Below are positions 39,838 through 49,817 of a stretch of 64,000 bases of DNA, piece by piece; the first letter of the stretch is position 1, and every line of letters starts with the position of its first letter. The translations under genes were made by a program, and so were the position numbers. This DNA comes from Spirochaetae bacterium HGW-Spirochaetae-1. GTDB lineage: Bacteria; Spirochaetota; UBA4802; UBA5550. The stretch lies in assembly GCA_002839375.1 (NCBI GenBank), contig PGXY01000005.1, forward strand, positions 248,001-312,000, in the 5' to 3' direction. The notes beneath the pieces are model-generated. The model was not told the origin of the DNA. It worked only from the letters and a program-made list of their open reading frames with translations, and searched no databases.

Positions 39838-40374
39838 ATGAAAACTGAAACGATAATGTGGCTTTTCCCCGTTTTTTTTATGCTCCATGAATTCGAGGAG
39901 ATTATTTTCCTGCCGGGATGGCTGAAACAGAACATTGATGAAATGGCCGGGAAATATCCCCGCCCCCTGGGCAGACTTCGGCCTCATTTTGAAGCCATGT
40001 CATCGGCTGGTTTCGCCCTGGCCGTGGCCGAAGAATTCATCATACTCTCAGTGCTGACATTTATTTCCGTTGAGTATGCCTTTCACTCGCTCTTTGCGGC
40101 GCTCCTTCTTGCATACCTGCTGCATGTAATTATCCACTGTATCCAGTCGCTGGCCATACGCCGATATGTTCCGGCCGTGGCCACGGGAATCCTGAGCGGC
40201 TTTTACGCCGTTTATGCCCTGCACCGCCTGAATGTCTTCTCCTCCCCGGACCTGGTGTTCATCATTACAATCACTCCCGCCATCCTTGCATTAATGACAG
40301 CGAACCTGCTGATCATGCACAGGGTCATGGCACGTTTTGAAAAATGGAAACGGGCTGGAGGAATAAGGGACTAA
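39838..40374 (+). CDS. HXXEE-domain membrane protein
   Basis: The protein has 178 residues with about five membrane helices. The first carries MLHEFEEIIF, the His-x-x-Glu-Glu motif that names the HXXEE family, and a second acidic site EEFIIL lies about 65 residues later. A metal-binding or enzymatic membrane function has been suggested for the family, but it is uncharacterised. GGGGGATAGAAG precedes the ATG. Its stop overlaps the convergent nqrF stop by four bases. Confidence 0.8.
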   Translation: MKTETIMWLFPVFFMLHEFEEIIFLPGWLKQNIDEMAGKYPRPLGRLRPHFEAMSSAGFALAVAEEFIILSVLTFISVEYAFHSLFAALLLAYLLHVIIHCIQSLAIRRYVPAVATGILSGFYAVYALHRLNVFSSPDLVFIITITPAILALMTANLLIMHRVMARFEKWKRAGGIRD

Positions 40375-41609
40375 AACTTATCGTAGCGGATCATTTCCGG
40401 TTCCACTCCCAGGCTTGAAAGCATGGCCACCACGGCATCGATCATGACGGGCGGGCCGCAGAGATAGTATTCAATGTCTTCGGGAGTCGGGTGGTTGTTC
40501 AGGTACTTCTCATATATGACCTGGTGGATAAATCCCGTGTAGCCCTTCCACTGCGATTCCGGCGAAACTTCGGAGAGAGCGACGTTGAACGAAAAATTCC
40601 TGAATTTTTTTTCAATTGCTTCAAATTCGTCGTCATAAAAAATCTCCCGCTCAGATCGGGCTCCGTACCAGAAGCTCACCTTTCTCTTCGTCTTCAGCGT
40701 ATGGAACAGGTGGAATATGTGGGAGCGCATGGGCGCCATGCCGGCGCCGCCGCCTATATACATCATTTCCCGGTCCGTATCCTGCATGAAAAACTCCCCG
40801 TAGGGGCCCGATATGGTCACGGCGTCGCCGGGCTTTCTGCTGAAGATAAAGGACGACATCAGGCCGGGAGAGACGTTCCTGAACCGCCTTTTTTCCCGGT
40901 CCCAGGGGGGGGTTGCGATACGCACGTTCAGTTTTATAATATTCCCCTCGGCCGGATGGTTTGCCATGGAATAGGCCCGCGATATGGGCTCGCCGATCCT
41001 CGTCTTTAACGAAAAAAGGTCCATATCCTCCCATTCATCGCGATATTCATCCTCTACTGCTATGTCCTTCGAAAAATCCACGGAACAGGCCGGGGCCTCA
41101 ATCTGTATATATCCCCCTGATTGGAATTCCAGCCGCTCACCCTCGGGAAGCTGCACCACGAACTCCTTGATATAGGTGGCAACGTTCCTGTTGGAGACGA
41201 CCCGGCATTCCCATTTCTGGATGGAAAAGACCTCCTCGGGTATGCGGATACGCATGTTTTCCTTCACCTTCACCTGGCAGGCGAGCCGGTATCCCTCCTT
41301 GGCCATTTTCCTGTTTATATGCGTGGTCTCCGTGGGAAGGAGGTCACCCCCACCTTCCTCGACGCGGCACTTGCACACACCGCAGGTTCCGCCGCCGCCG
41401 CAGGCCGAGGGGAGCAGGATTCCCTGCCCCGAAAGGGTGTTCAGCAGGGTCTTGCCCGATTCAACGGTGAGTGCCTTGGCCTCGTCATTATTGACAATGA
41501 TCTTTACCGCTTCCCTGTTCACCAGGGTATACTCGGCCCCCACTATCACAAAAGTGAGGAAGAGTATCACGGCAACCGATATGCCCAGCGTTGTCAGTAT
41601 CATTATCAT
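40371..41609 (-). CDS. nqrF: Na+-translocating NADH:quinone reductase subunit F
   Basis: The protein has 412 residues. It is the NADH-oxidising entry point of Na+-NQR. An N-terminal membrane helix (about 3-27) is followed by a [2Fe-2S] ferredoxin domain with Cys70, Cys76, Cys79 and Cys111, the same spacing as in Vibrio NqrF. Next comes an FAD-binding domain with SRAYSMAN, then an NADH-binding domain ending in a YLCGPPVM-type segment. It is the last gene of the operon nqrM-A-B-C-D-E-F and ends overlapping the convergent HXXEE gene. Confidence 0.97.
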   Translation of the reverse strand: MIMILTTLGISVAVILFLTFVIVGAEYTLVNREAVKIIVNNDEAKALTVESGKTLLNTLSGQGILLPSACGGGGTCGVCKCRVEEGGGDLLPTETTHINRKMAKEGYRLACQVKVKENMRIRIPEEVFSIQKWECRVVSNRNVATYIKEFVVQLPEGERLEFQSGGYIQIEAPACSVDFSKDIAVEDEYRDEWEDMDLFSLKTRIGEPISRAYSMANHPAEGNIIKLNVRIATPPWDREKRRFRNVSPGLMSSFIFSRKPGDAVTISGPYGEFFMQDTDREMMYIGGGAGMAPMRSHIFHLFHTLKTKRKVSFWYGARSEREIFYDDEFEAIEKKFRNFSFNVALSEVSPESQWKGYTGFIHQVIYEKYLNNHPTPEDIEYYLCGPPVMIDAVVAMLSSLGVEPEMIRYDKF

Positions 41610-41618
41610 GGATGACCT

Positions 41619-42230
41619 CTACAGTTGTATCCCCGAAAAGATCATGAATGCCATGGCCATGAGGCCCGTGATGATCATGGTGATTCCCAATCCCCGCAGG
41701 GCATGGGGTACATTGGAATACCTGATTTTCTTCCGTATTGCCGCCATGAGAACAATGGCAAGAAACCATCCCATCCCTGATGCCGCCCCGAATACCGTTG
41801 TTTCGGCAAGACTGTATTTCCTCTCCACCATGAAAAGGGCTACACCCAGAATGGCGCAGTTAACGGTGATGAGGGGAAGAAATATACCCAGGGAACTGTA
41901 CAGGGCCGGGGAGAATTTCTCAATGATCATTTCCAGCACCTGAACTATGGCGGCGATAACGGCAATAAAAAAGATATAGGTCATGAAGCTCAGGTCCACA
42001 TCCTTCAGGATGGGATTGATCCACACCAGGGCTCCTTTCCGCAGAATGTATTCATTAAGAAGCCAGTTCGCCGGCGCTGTAATGGTTAGAACAAAAATAA
42101 CTGCCACCCCCAGACCCACGGAGGTCGATATTTTTTTCGAGAGGGCCAGGAAGGAACACATGCCCAGGAAATAGGCCAACAGGATGTTATTGACGAAAAT
42201 CGAGTTTATGGCGAGGTTAATGAGTTCCAT
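41619..42230 (-). CDS. nqrE: Na+-NQR subunit E
   Basis: About 203 residues with six membrane helices. Its opening [24 protein letters not shown] and the internal half-repeat with [14 protein letters not shown] are typical; NqrD and NqrE are related inverted-topology subunits that hold an iron cofactor between them. I use the ATG at 42230, which matches the family's start. An in-frame GTG at 42245 overlapping the nqrD stop is an alternative. Confidence 0.95.
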   Translation of the reverse strand: MELINLAINSIFVNNILLAYFLGMCSFLALSKKISTSVGLGVAVIFVLTITAPANWLLNEYILRKGALVWINPILKDVDLSFMTYIFFIAVIAAIVQVLEMIIEKFSPALYSSLGIFLPLITVNCAILGVALFMVERKYSLAETTVFGAASGMGWFLAIVLMAAIRKKIRYSNVPHALRGLGITMIITGLMAMAFMIFSGIQL

Positions 42231-42241
42231 GTCCGTTCCTG

Positions 42242-42886
42242 TCACTCCTCACGGTGTCCCGTTATTGATCGCTGTATCCATATGAAAAATCCCAGTATTA
42301 TGAAAGCCCCCGGCGCCAGGACCATGAGGCCGTTGTTCACATAACCGGCATTATAAGCGAACTGGGGAATGACCTTAAATCCCAGGATATTCCCCGATCC
42401 CAGAAGTTCCCGGAAAAATCCCACAACAGCGATGACAAAGGCGTATCCCAGGCCGTTTCCCAAACCGTCGAGGATGGATGGCCATACCCGGTTGCCCATG
42501 GCAAAGGCCTCGAGCCTTCCCATGACAATGCAGTTGGTAATGATAAGACCCACGAATATGGACAACTGCTTGGACACCTCGTAGGCATAGGCCTTGAGTA
42601 TCTGGTCCACCAGGATAACCATGACCGCAACGACTGTCATCTCTACGATGATACGGACCTTCCCGGGAATGAAGTTTCGGATCATGGAAACAACCATATT
42701 GGAAAGAGCCACGACAGTGATAACGGCCAGGCCCATGACAAGAGACGGCTTGAGCTGCGAGGTCACGGCCAGGGAAGAGCATATTCCCAGCACCTGCACG
42801 GTGATGGGATTATTTTCGTTCAAAGGCTGAATCAGGACCTTCCTGTTTTTTCCTGAAAAAAGAGGTTCCTTTTCCATGGATATCAT
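42242..42886 (-). CDS. nqrD: Na+-NQR subunit D
   Basis: The protein has 214 residues with six membrane helices. Landmarks are [21 protein letters not shown] and [18 protein letters not shown], where the Cys in TNCIVMGR is an iron-centre ligand region. GGAG lies before the ATG, which overlaps the nqrC stop as ATGA. It forms the membrane core with NqrB and NqrE. Confidence 0.96.
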   Translation of the reverse strand: MISMEKEPLFSGKNRKVLIQPLNENNPITVQVLGICSSLAVTSQLKPSLVMGLAVITVVALSNMVVSMIRNFIPGKVRIIVEMTVVAVMVILVDQILKAYAYEVSKQLSIFVGLIITNCIVMGRLEAFAMGNRVWPSILDGLGNGLGYAFVIAVVGFFRELLGSGNILGFKVIPQFAYNAGYVNNGLMVLAPGAFIILGFFIWIQRSITGHREE

Positions 42887-43656
42887 GGGACCATTCTCCT
42901 TCGGATTGTTTTAAAATATGGTTCATAGATAAGAAGATTTTTTCTGATCAGCTTCGTTACGCCGTTCCCTGTCAGGGTGGCCCCGCTTATACCGTCCACT
43001 TTATGAACCGCTCCTGGCATTGACTCGTTCACCTTCCCCTTTACGACACTGACCGATACCAGTTCACCCTTTTCATCGAGTATCTTTTTCCCGATAAAAC
43101 TTTTCTGAAACCATTCCTTTTCTATTTCCGCACCAAGACCGGGTGTCTCACCGTGCTTGTAAAAGGTTATTCCCGTGATGGTATTGAGATCGCTTTGCAG
43201 GGCAAGGTAACCGTATAAGGTTGACCACAGGCCTTTCCCCACAATGGGGATGCAGTACGAAATATATTCATTGCTGTTAGCTTCCTTTCTTCTCAAAAAT
43301 ATCGGAAACAGGCGCTGCTCCTCGGGCTTGTCCATTTCCGCCTCGATACTGATGCGTTCCGGAATTTGTTCCCCTTTCACGATCTCGCCCCGGGAGTTTA
43401 TAACCAAACTCACGATATGGTCCCGATAGCATGCAGTTATATCGCAGCAGAGCTTTTCCGAAAGCGGTCCCCGGCGGCAATCCTCCATTCCCTGCGGCAT
43501 GAGCCCCACGGCAGCAACGATGTTCCGCTTCATGTCCGCTTCCATGTTGAGCATCTGACGGTCTCTGAGAGACTGTGACGCCACGGACAGAATGAGGGCG
43601 GCAGCCACGGCGATAACGGTGATAAAACCGAAGGTGTAGGCATTACTCTGTCGCAC
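42883..43656 (-). CDS. nqrC: Na+-NQR subunit C, covalent FMN protein
   Basis: The protein has 257 residues. A single N-terminal membrane helix (about 8-28) anchors a periplasmic domain. The FMN attachment site is Thr227 in DGISGAT, the motif recognised by flavin transferase ApbE. It relays electrons between membrane subunits. It overlaps nqrB and nqrD at its ends. Confidence 0.95.
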   Translation of the reverse strand: MRQSNAYTFGFITVIAVAAALILSVASQSLRDRQMLNMEADMKRNIVAAVGLMPQGMEDCRRGPLSEKLCCDITACYRDHIVSLVINSRGEIVKGEQIPERISIEAEMDKPEEQRLFPIFLRRKEANSNEYISYCIPIVGKGLWSTLYGYLALQSDLNTITGITFYKHGETPGLGAEIEKEWFQKSFIGKKILDEKGELVSVSVVKGKVNESMPGAVHKVDGISGATLTGNGVTKLIRKNLLIYEPYFKTIRRRMVP

Positions 43657-44812
43657 GTCGACGCCTCCTTCTCACATTGAACCACACGACGATATTGTCG
43701 ATAAGCGGCGCGAAGGCGTTCATGAACAGTATGGCCAGCATCATGCCCTCGGGATAGGCCGGGTTGAGCACCCTGACGAGAATGGCCAGCACTCCGATAA
43801 AAAATCCGTAAAATATTTTCCCAATATCCGTCGCAGCCGAACTGACAGGGTCCGTGGCCATGAACACGGCGCCGAAAGCAAAGCCGCCCATGACAAGATG
43901 ATAATGGGGCGGCAGGGCCATAACACTGCCGGGTGATGGTGCAACGGCGTTAAAGACCAGAGCCATAACGGTACCTCCGGCGAAAACCGATATCATGGTG
44001 CGCCAGCTGGCAACGCCGTTCAGCAGGAGAAAAGCGGCGCCCATGAGAATGGCCATGGTGGACGTCTCCCCCACGCTTCCGGGAATGAGCCCGAGGAACA
44101 TGGTCCAGAAGGTGTACCCTTTCTGCGCCAGGACATCAACAATGGGAAGCGGTCCCTGCACCGCAGCTACGGCCAGGGGTGTTGCCGCCGTATAGGTATC
44201 CACCATGTTCTGTCCGAAGGCGGTCCAGACACCGTCACCGGAAATTGATGCCGGATAGGCGAAAAAGAGAAAAGCCCTGGCTACCAGGGCCGGGTTGAAT
44301 ACATTCATGCCCGTGCCGCCGAAAAGTTCCTTCCCAACAACCACACCGAAGGAAACGGCAATAGCAAGCTGCCACCAGGGTATGGCGGGCGGAACGATGA
44401 GCGGCAGAAGAAATCCCGTTACCAGGAATCCCTCGTTTATTTCATGCTTACGCACAACAGCAAAGAGAATCTCCCAGAATCCGCCCACGGCATAGACGAC
44501 TATGAAGAGAGGAACCACCAGGAAAGCCCCCCTGGTCATGCATTCAAAAAATCCCGGATAACGGCCCATGGAGGCGAAATGCTGGTACCCGGCGTTAAAC
44601 ATGCCGAAGGCCATGGCAGGGAGTCCCGCGTATATCACGGAAATCATGAGGCGCTTGATGTCATAATAGTCGCGGATATGAGCCCCTTTCTCCGTTCGTT
44701 TGGGACCGACGAAGGTTATGGTCACCACCATTTCAAAAATGGGATAGAACAGTTCCAGCTTTCCTCCCCTGGTGAAATGCGGCTCGATTTTTTTCATTAA
44801 CCTGTCTATCAT
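43643..44812 (-). CDS. nqrB: Na+-NQR subunit B, covalent FMN and quinone-site protein
   Basis: The protein has 389 residues with about ten membrane helices. The putative FMN-bearing Thr is Thr211 in TAATPLA, at the position of Thr236 in Vibrio NqrB; the usual Ser-Gly before Ala-Thr is replaced by Thr-Ala, a small deviation. Other conserved text: GTGMNVFNPALVARA. It holds the quinone site and a Na+ path. It overlaps nqrC by 14 bases. Confidence 0.96.
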   Translation of the reverse strand: MIDRLMKKIEPHFTRGGKLELFYPIFEMVVTITFVGPKRTEKGAHIRDYYDIKRLMISVIYAGLPAMAFGMFNAGYQHFASMGRYPGFFECMTRGAFLVVPLFIVVYAVGGFWEILFAVVRKHEINEGFLVTGFLLPLIVPPAIPWWQLAIAVSFGVVVGKELFGGTGMNVFNPALVARAFLFFAYPASISGDGVWTAFGQNMVDTYTAATPLAVAAVQGPLPIVDVLAQKGYTFWTMFLGLIPGSVGETSTMAILMGAAFLLLNGVASWRTMISVFAGGTVMALVFNAVAPSPGSVMALPPHYHLVMGGFAFGAVFMATDPVSSAATDIGKIFYGFFIGVLAILVRVLNPAYPEGMMLAILFMNAFAPLIDNIVVWFNVRRRRRRATE

Positions 44813-44814
44813 TA

Positions 44815-46182
44815 CTAACCCTCGCGCTCAATCAGGTCAAGGCCGCGGCGCAGCAGTTCCTGGAAATCATTTTTCGAAGGATCAACGTACTCGCAGAGGG
44901 CAAAATCCTCCTCTATCACCTCGTAAATACCCAGCCCCTCCATTTCCTCGATATCTTCGGCAAGTATGCTTTTCAGGAGAAATACGGGATAAATATCCAT
45001 GGGAAGAACCTTTTCATATATTCCCGTGACGATGAAGGCCCGCTTGCTGCCGTTGAGCGACGCCTTCTGTTCAAATCTCACCCGGGGCAGCAGCCTGCTG
45101 AGATAGTAGGACAGGAAGGTCCGTGAAAAGCTCATCTTCTGGGCTCCCAGGGTAGTCCACCCGAGAAGTTCATAATGCGCCGGTTCGGGGATTACGGTTA
45201 TCATGTTATCATAAAATGAAATGAATCCGTCATAGGAAACCTTCTTCCCCGTAAAGACATCGCCGGAGATAAACCGAACATCTTCATCATAAAAATACTC
45301 CACAAAACTGCTCAGCTGGGCACCGCGGATGGTGCGGAAATACTTCCTGTTCTGGGCCGGGGAGCCTGCCACGGTCACGATCGTTTCCGGCGACAGCTTT
45401 CCCTCCATGAACAGCCGCCCGATACACATGACGGCCTGCACTGAGCAGGTCCATACGATATCATGCCTGCCCCTGATGGGTGCTATATGATGGATGTGGA
45501 CGCCCACATTGCCGGCGGGATGGGGACCGGATATATGATGCAGTTCAACGCCCTCGGCTGCGGTAAAAGCTCTTGACAGGTTCCCGTGACGGGCGTCAAC
45601 GGCGAGATGTACTTTTCCGTCCGTGAGGCGCGACAGTATATCAACGCCCTTCTGAAAACATTCCTCGTTGCCGTGAACAATGAGATTCCAGTCCGGTGAT
45701 ATGGGAGCCGTATTCATGGCGGAAATGAATATATCCCGGGGAGTGACACGCGGATCGGCTATCTTTCCGAAGGGCCGCTGAATGATGAGAGGGAAAAGGC
45801 CCGACCTGAGGAGAACGGGGATTATATCCCCGCGGTTCATGGAGGAAATGCTTTTCCGGGGAATTTTAATATTTTCCCGCTGCTGTTTCCCGTCGGTCTC
45901 GATGACGATTTCCTGTATAACGCGCCGTTCGCCCCGGACAATATCCACGACCCTGCCGCTGGCCGGAGATGTAAAGAGAATATCGTCATTATTCTTGTCC
46001 TTATAGAGAGCCGTACCCACTTTAACCCTGTCACCCGTTTCTACAAGAAGACGTGGCTTCAGACCGGTAAAATCCGTGGGTTTGCACGCCACTTTCTCAG
46101 GGAACGGGGCATTCTCAAAGGCCTTGAAGGTCTCGCCCTCAAGGCGCAGATAATATCCTTTTTTTAACTTTATCTCAGCCAT
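44815..46182 (-). CDS. nqrA: Na+-NQR subunit A
   Basis: About 455 residues, soluble, located on the cytoplasmic face. It begins AEIKLKKGYYLRLEG, like biotinyl-lipoyl/SLBB-type NqrA proteins, and contains VGTALYKDKNNDDILFTSPASGRV, related to the RnfC fold. I use the ATG at 46182; an in-frame GTG at 46191 is possible. No clear ribosome site is seen, and translation may depend on upstream nqrM. Role in quinone binding is established for the family. Confidence 0.95.
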   Translation of the reverse strand: MAEIKLKKGYYLRLEGETFKAFENAPFPEKVACKPTDFTGLKPRLLVETGDRVKVGTALYKDKNNDDILFTSPASGRVVDIVRGERRVIQEIVIETDGKQQRENIKIPRKSISSMNRGDIIPVLLRSGLFPLIIQRPFGKIADPRVTPRDIFISAMNTAPISPDWNLIVHGNEECFQKGVDILSRLTDGKVHLAVDARHGNLSRAFTAAEGVELHHISGPHPAGNVGVHIHHIAPIRGRHDIVWTCSVQAVMCIGRLFMEGKLSPETIVTVAGSPAQNRKYFRTIRGAQLSSFVEYFYDEDVRFISGDVFTGKKVSYDGFISFYDNMITVIPEPAHYELLGWTTLGAQKMSFSRTFLSYYLSRLLPRVRFEQKASLNGSKRAFIVTGIYEKVLPMDIYPVFLLKSILAEDIEEMEGLGIYEVIEEDFALCEYVDPSKNDFQELLRRGLDLIEREG

Positions 46183-46224
46183 TATGGTCACATGGTATAT
46201 GCAATTTCATTCAGCTGTATCCCG

Positions 46225-46419
46225 TCATTTTTCTTTAAGTGTACATCGACCCTGATCAATCCGTCCACATGAGGAACAAACCTGGCCTGTCGGGCCTTCC
46301 CGTTCCATTCCACACGATGGCGCATTGAGATCATTGCCTTTAATAAGCTTTTTCAACACCAGCGAAAGCATGAAAAAAAGCAAAATAATGAAAACCAGTA
46401 TAAAGGTGATCCATGTCAT
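46225..46419 (-). CDS. nqrM: Na+-NQR maturation factor NqrM-like
   Basis: The protein has 64 residues: one membrane helix (about 3-25), then a basic stretch and four Cys at 36, 48, 51 and 59 in the order SCG-(n)-CSSC-(n)-C. This matches NqrM, the small protein needed to insert iron into NqrD/E. It is the first gene of the nqr operon. In Vibrio NqrM follows nqrF and apbE; here it is at the front, and no apbE is present in the window. The promoter is at 46454-46481. Confidence 0.82.
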   Translation of the reverse strand: MTWITFILVFIILLFFMLSLVLKKLIKGNDLNAPSCGMEREGPTGQVCSSCGRIDQGRCTLKEK

Positions 46420-46453
46420 TTCGATATTGCCTGGAAAGATATTTTATTAATTA

Positions 46454-46481
46454 ACTATATTCTAAATAATTTAAAAGTCAA
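46454..46481 (-). promoter_or_regulatory. Sigma70-type promoter of the nqr operon
   Basis: On the minus strand TTGACT (46481-46476), 16 bases, then TATAGT (46459-46454). Transcription would begin near 46447, about 28 bases before nqrM. It lies in the A+T-rich gap after pyrC. Confidence 0.65.
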
Positions 46482-46637
46482 ATATAATATTCCCCCCTCC
46501 AGTTTATTAATTTAAAAAAGTATAGCGCATGTGCAGAGATTAATCAAATAAAATTTTTCATCGCAATTCGCGCGGATTTAAAAGCGCCATTTAACTCATT
46601 TCATACACGCTTATTAATGAGGAGAACAAAGGGGTAT

Positions 46638-47918
46638 TCAGGATTCGTTTGAATAGACTATATTGCCGTTGCAGATTGTATATTCTACAGAACCATACAT
46701 CTCCATACCGAGAAAGGGGGTATTTTTACAGTGTGAGAGGAGAAAATCTTCATCCACGAGAACCTTCTTGTCGGGATTGATGATTGTAATATCGGCAGCC
46801 ATGCCTTTCTTCAGTTCGCCGCGCTGCAGATTCAGTATGCGTGACGGGTTGATTGTCACTTTTTCAAAGGCTTCTATATATGAAAAACCGTTTTCCTTCA
46901 CCAGAACGGTGATGATGAGGGGAACAGCCGTTTCAAGGCCCACGATGCCAAAGGGCGCATATTCCATTTCCTGCATCTTTTCGTTCTCCGAGTGAGGCGC
47001 ATGATCCGTGGCTATGACATCGATAATGCCCTCCTTGAGCCCCTTGATTATGGCCTTCCGGTCCTCCTCGCCCCTGAGAGGGGGATTCATCTTGGCCATG
47101 GCCATATGACGCGCCACGACACTGTCGGTAAGGGAAAAGTAATGGGGAGCCGTTTCGCAGGTAACATTGATTCCCGACTTCTTCGCCCATTCAATTATGG
47201 CCACGGTTCCCCCCGAAGAGATATGGCACACATGGAGCCGGCCCTTGGCCAGTCGCGTGAGCAGCAGGTCCCGTGCCACCATGATTTCTTCCGATTCCCG
47301 GGGAATCCCCTTGAGGCCCAGGAGCGTGGAATTGACACCTTCATTCATGGTACCTTTATCTGCCAGTTCCAGGTCCTCGGAATGGGCCAGGAGAGGCACA
47401 TTGAACATGCGCGAATATTCCAGCGCCCTGCGCATGACGATGGAACGCACCACGGGACGGCCGTCATCACTGAAGGCCACGGCACCGGCGCTGATGAGCT
47501 CGCCCATTTCAGAAAGCTCTTCCCCCCCGGAACCCCTGGTGATGGTGGCCACGGGGAACACATTGATGGGGCCCTTCTCCGCCTCGAACTTGATAAACCG
47601 GACCAGGGCCTGGTTGTCTATGACAGGATTGGTGTTGGGCATGGTACAGACGGAGGTAAATCCGCCTTTAGCCGCGACGTGCGATCCCCCGATGATGGTT
47701 TCCACATCTTCGCGTCCCGGTTCCCTGAAGTGGACATGAATATCGATAAGTCCCGGCAGCACGAGACATCCCTTTGCATCAATGACACCGGCATCATCGC
47801 TCACATCGATCTGCGGGGCTATTTCGGCAATCATATCATCGGATATGAGAATATCGAGCTTCGCATCGGTTCGTGACGCGGGATCTATAACTCTTCCGTT
47901 TTTGATGACAATTTTCAT
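46638..47918 (-). CDS. pyrC: Dihydroorotase
   Basis: The protein has 426 residues, a type I dihydroorotase that closes carbamoyl-aspartate to dihydroorotate. Zinc-binding DIHVHFREPG comes early, and the late ATDHAPHS carries the catalytic Asp. All expected motifs are present. The start overlaps the pyrB stop by four bases (ATGA), so the two are translated together. Type I proteins often associate with PyrB. Confidence 0.97.
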   Translation of the reverse strand: MKIVIKNGRVIDPASRTDAKLDILISDDMIAEIAPQIDVSDDAGVIDAKGCLVLPGLIDIHVHFREPGREDVETIIGGSHVAAKGGFTSVCTMPNTNPVIDNQALVRFIKFEAEKGPINVFPVATITRGSGGEELSEMGELISAGAVAFSDDGRPVVRSIVMRRALEYSRMFNVPLLAHSEDLELADKGTMNEGVNSTLLGLKGIPRESEEIMVARDLLLTRLAKGRLHVCHISSGGTVAIIEWAKKSGINVTCETAPHYFSLTDSVVARHMAMAKMNPPLRGEEDRKAIIKGLKEGIIDVIATDHAPHSENEKMQEMEYAPFGIVGLETAVPLIITVLVKENGFSYIEAFEKVTINPSRILNLQRGELKKGMAADITIINPDKKVLVDEDFLLSHCKNTPFLGMEMYGSVEYTICNGNIVYSNES

Positions 47919-48865
47919 TTTGCCTCGCTCATCTCTTCCAGGGGTGCTCCGCCTGCCAGGAGATAGAAAATAGCCATACGCACGGCCACACCATTGGTTA
48001 CCTGTTCGTTCATGATCAGGTTCGGGCTTTCCGCCACGTCATTGCTCATCTCCACACCGCGATTCATGGGCCCTGGATGCATGATGATTATATCCTGTTT
48101 GCAGCGCTCCAGGCGCTTTGCATTGAGGGCGAACTGCCGGTGATATTCCCTGATGGAGGGGAAAAAGGCGCTCTGTTGTCGTTCACGCTGTATGCGCAGC
48201 ATATTTATAACGTCCAGTTCGGGCAGTATCTCGTCAAGATTGTAGGATATGTCCACGCCGTAAACTTTGAAGTCGTCGGGCACCAGGGTCGGGGGACCGC
48301 AGAGGATCACGTCCGCGCCGAGCCGTTTAAAAACCTCGATATCGGAGCGGGCCACCCTTGAATGCTGTATATCTCCCACGATACCGATACGCAGTCCTTC
48401 CAGGGTGCCCCTCTTCTCCAGGATGGAATAGGCATCAAGAAGGGCCTGCGTCGGATGGGCATGGAAACCGTCACCGGCATTGATGACCGAAGCCTCAATA
48501 TTTTGAGATAAAAAATGCGGCGCAAGGGCCGCTCCGTGTCTCATAACAATGTAATCCGCCTTCATGGCTTCCAGTGTATGGACAGTATCTATAAGGGATT
48601 CCCCCTTGACAACACTGGACGTGGAGACCGTCACGTTGATAAGATCGGCCGAGAGCCGTTTCGCCGCAAGATCGAAACTGAGCCTGGTCCGGGTGGACGG
48701 TTCATAAAAGAGGGTACATACCGTTTTCCCGCGCAGTACGGGCACACTCTTCACGGAACGGGTGAACACTTCCTTGAAAAATTTTGCATTTTTACAGATT
48801 AAATTAATTTCTTCCGTGGTGAGCGACTGAATGTCCAGAAGGTCTTTTCGTTTTAGCGAGTTCAT
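47915..48865 (-). CDS. pyrB: Aspartate carbamoyltransferase, catalytic subunit
   Basis: The protein has 316 residues. It makes carbamoyl-aspartate from carbamoyl phosphate and aspartate. Carbamoyl-phosphate binding motif PSTRTRLSF is present, as is MHPGPMNRGVE with the loop that binds aspartate. No regulatory PyrI gene follows; pyrC does. The 115-base gap upstream contains A+T-rich sequence but no clear promoter pair I would call firmly. Confidence 0.97.
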   Translation of the reverse strand: MNSLKRKDLLDIQSLTTEEINLICKNAKFFKEVFTRSVKSVPVLRGKTVCTLFYEPSTRTRLSFDLAAKRLSADLINVTVSTSSVVKGESLIDTVHTLEAMKADYIVMRHGAALAPHFLSQNIEASVINAGDGFHAHPTQALLDAYSILEKRGTLEGLRIGIVGDIQHSRVARSDIEVFKRLGADVILCGPPTLVPDDFKVYGVDISYNLDEILPELDVINMLRIQRERQQSAFFPSIREYHRQFALNAKRLERCKQDIIIMHPGPMNRGVEMSNDVAESPNLIMNEQVTNGVAVRMAIFYLLAGGAPLEEMSEAK

Positions 48866-48980
48866 ATCAAAATTAATTTTTATTGAAAGATGGTAAAATT
48901 GTCAAACTAAAATTTCTCTGCATTATACTTAAATGCCATATTTTTTCCTGCGACAACGGTTATCAGGGTTTATAAAGGGC

Positions 48981-49763
48981 TTACAGGGTATTATAGATGA
49001 GATGTATACCTATTATGAGCAGGGCAAAGATGAATATTTCCTTCAGCCTGCTGTCGTCGATGACGGATGAGAGTATTCGCCCAAACTGCCCTCCAATGAT
49101 AGCACCGACCCAGCAAAGAATCAGTATGGTGATCATTTCTGCGGTAAATGCATGTTCCGTAAAGGTCAAATGAAACACGGAGCCCATGAACGCAATGGAA
49201 AAATTCAAAAAAAGGGCCGTGCCCACGGCATAATTCATGGGGATCTTCAGTTTGCTTCTCATGACAGGTATAAGGAAATCACTGATGCCGATGGAGAGAA
49301 ACCCCGAGAGTATGCCGAAAAAAAGGCCCTGAATTCTGAACCACCACGGGGCCTTTATGCTGCGATCCTCTTCAAGACTGGCGTCGTACTTTTCAGTCTG
49401 AAAAACGAAAAATATGGAAACGGCGATCGTGGTGATACCCAGCATTCCCTTCACGATGCCGGGATTGGCAACGCGTTGATTGAAAAATGCTCCCAGGAGG
49501 ACTCCGGCTGCAATGGGCAAACCCATGCCTGCAAGAAGACGCCAGTAGACCGTCCTATGGCGGATGTTCCAGAAAGTGGCTGAACCCATCCCAACGACCT
49601 GGATGAGAAAAGAAAACATGATGGCCTTGGCTGGATCAAAACCCCTGACAAGTATAAAGTACGGGGCCCAGAGGAGCCCTCCTCCGATGCCTATGAGAGA
49701 GGCCACCGTAGCTATGGTCATACCCAGCGGTATGAGCATCCAGTTATCTAATATGGCATTCAA
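48981..49763 (-). CDS. TauE/SafE-family permease 2
   Basis: The protein has 260 residues with seven or eight membrane helices, of the DUF81/TauE/SafE family. The IGIGGGLLWAPYF segment at helix 1 and the half-repeat ILSGFLSIGISDFLIP are typical. Family members export sulfite, sulfoacetate or other organosulfur anions. Translation appears to start at TTG (49763) with AGGAA five bases before; an ATG at 49739 is the alternative. It is the second permease of the repeated pair at 48981-52112 and follows a HAMP protein gene. Confidence 0.88.
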   Translation of the reverse strand: MNAILDNWMLIPLGMTIATVASLIGIGGGLLWAPYFILVRGFDPAKAIMFSFLIQVVGMGSATFWNIRHRTVYWRLLAGMGLPIAAGVLLGAFFNQRVANPGIVKGMLGITTIAVSIFFVFQTEKYDASLEEDRSIKAPWWFRIQGLFFGILSGFLSIGISDFLIPVMRSKLKIPMNYAVGTALFLNFSIAFMGSVFHLTFTEHAFTAEMITILILCWVGAIIGGQFGRILSSVIDDSRLKEIFIFALLIIGIHLIYNTL

Positions 49764-49817
49764 ATTATTTCCTGTTCCTTTACCGGTCCGTGTTTTTCCT
49801 CTAACAGCAAGACCGTA

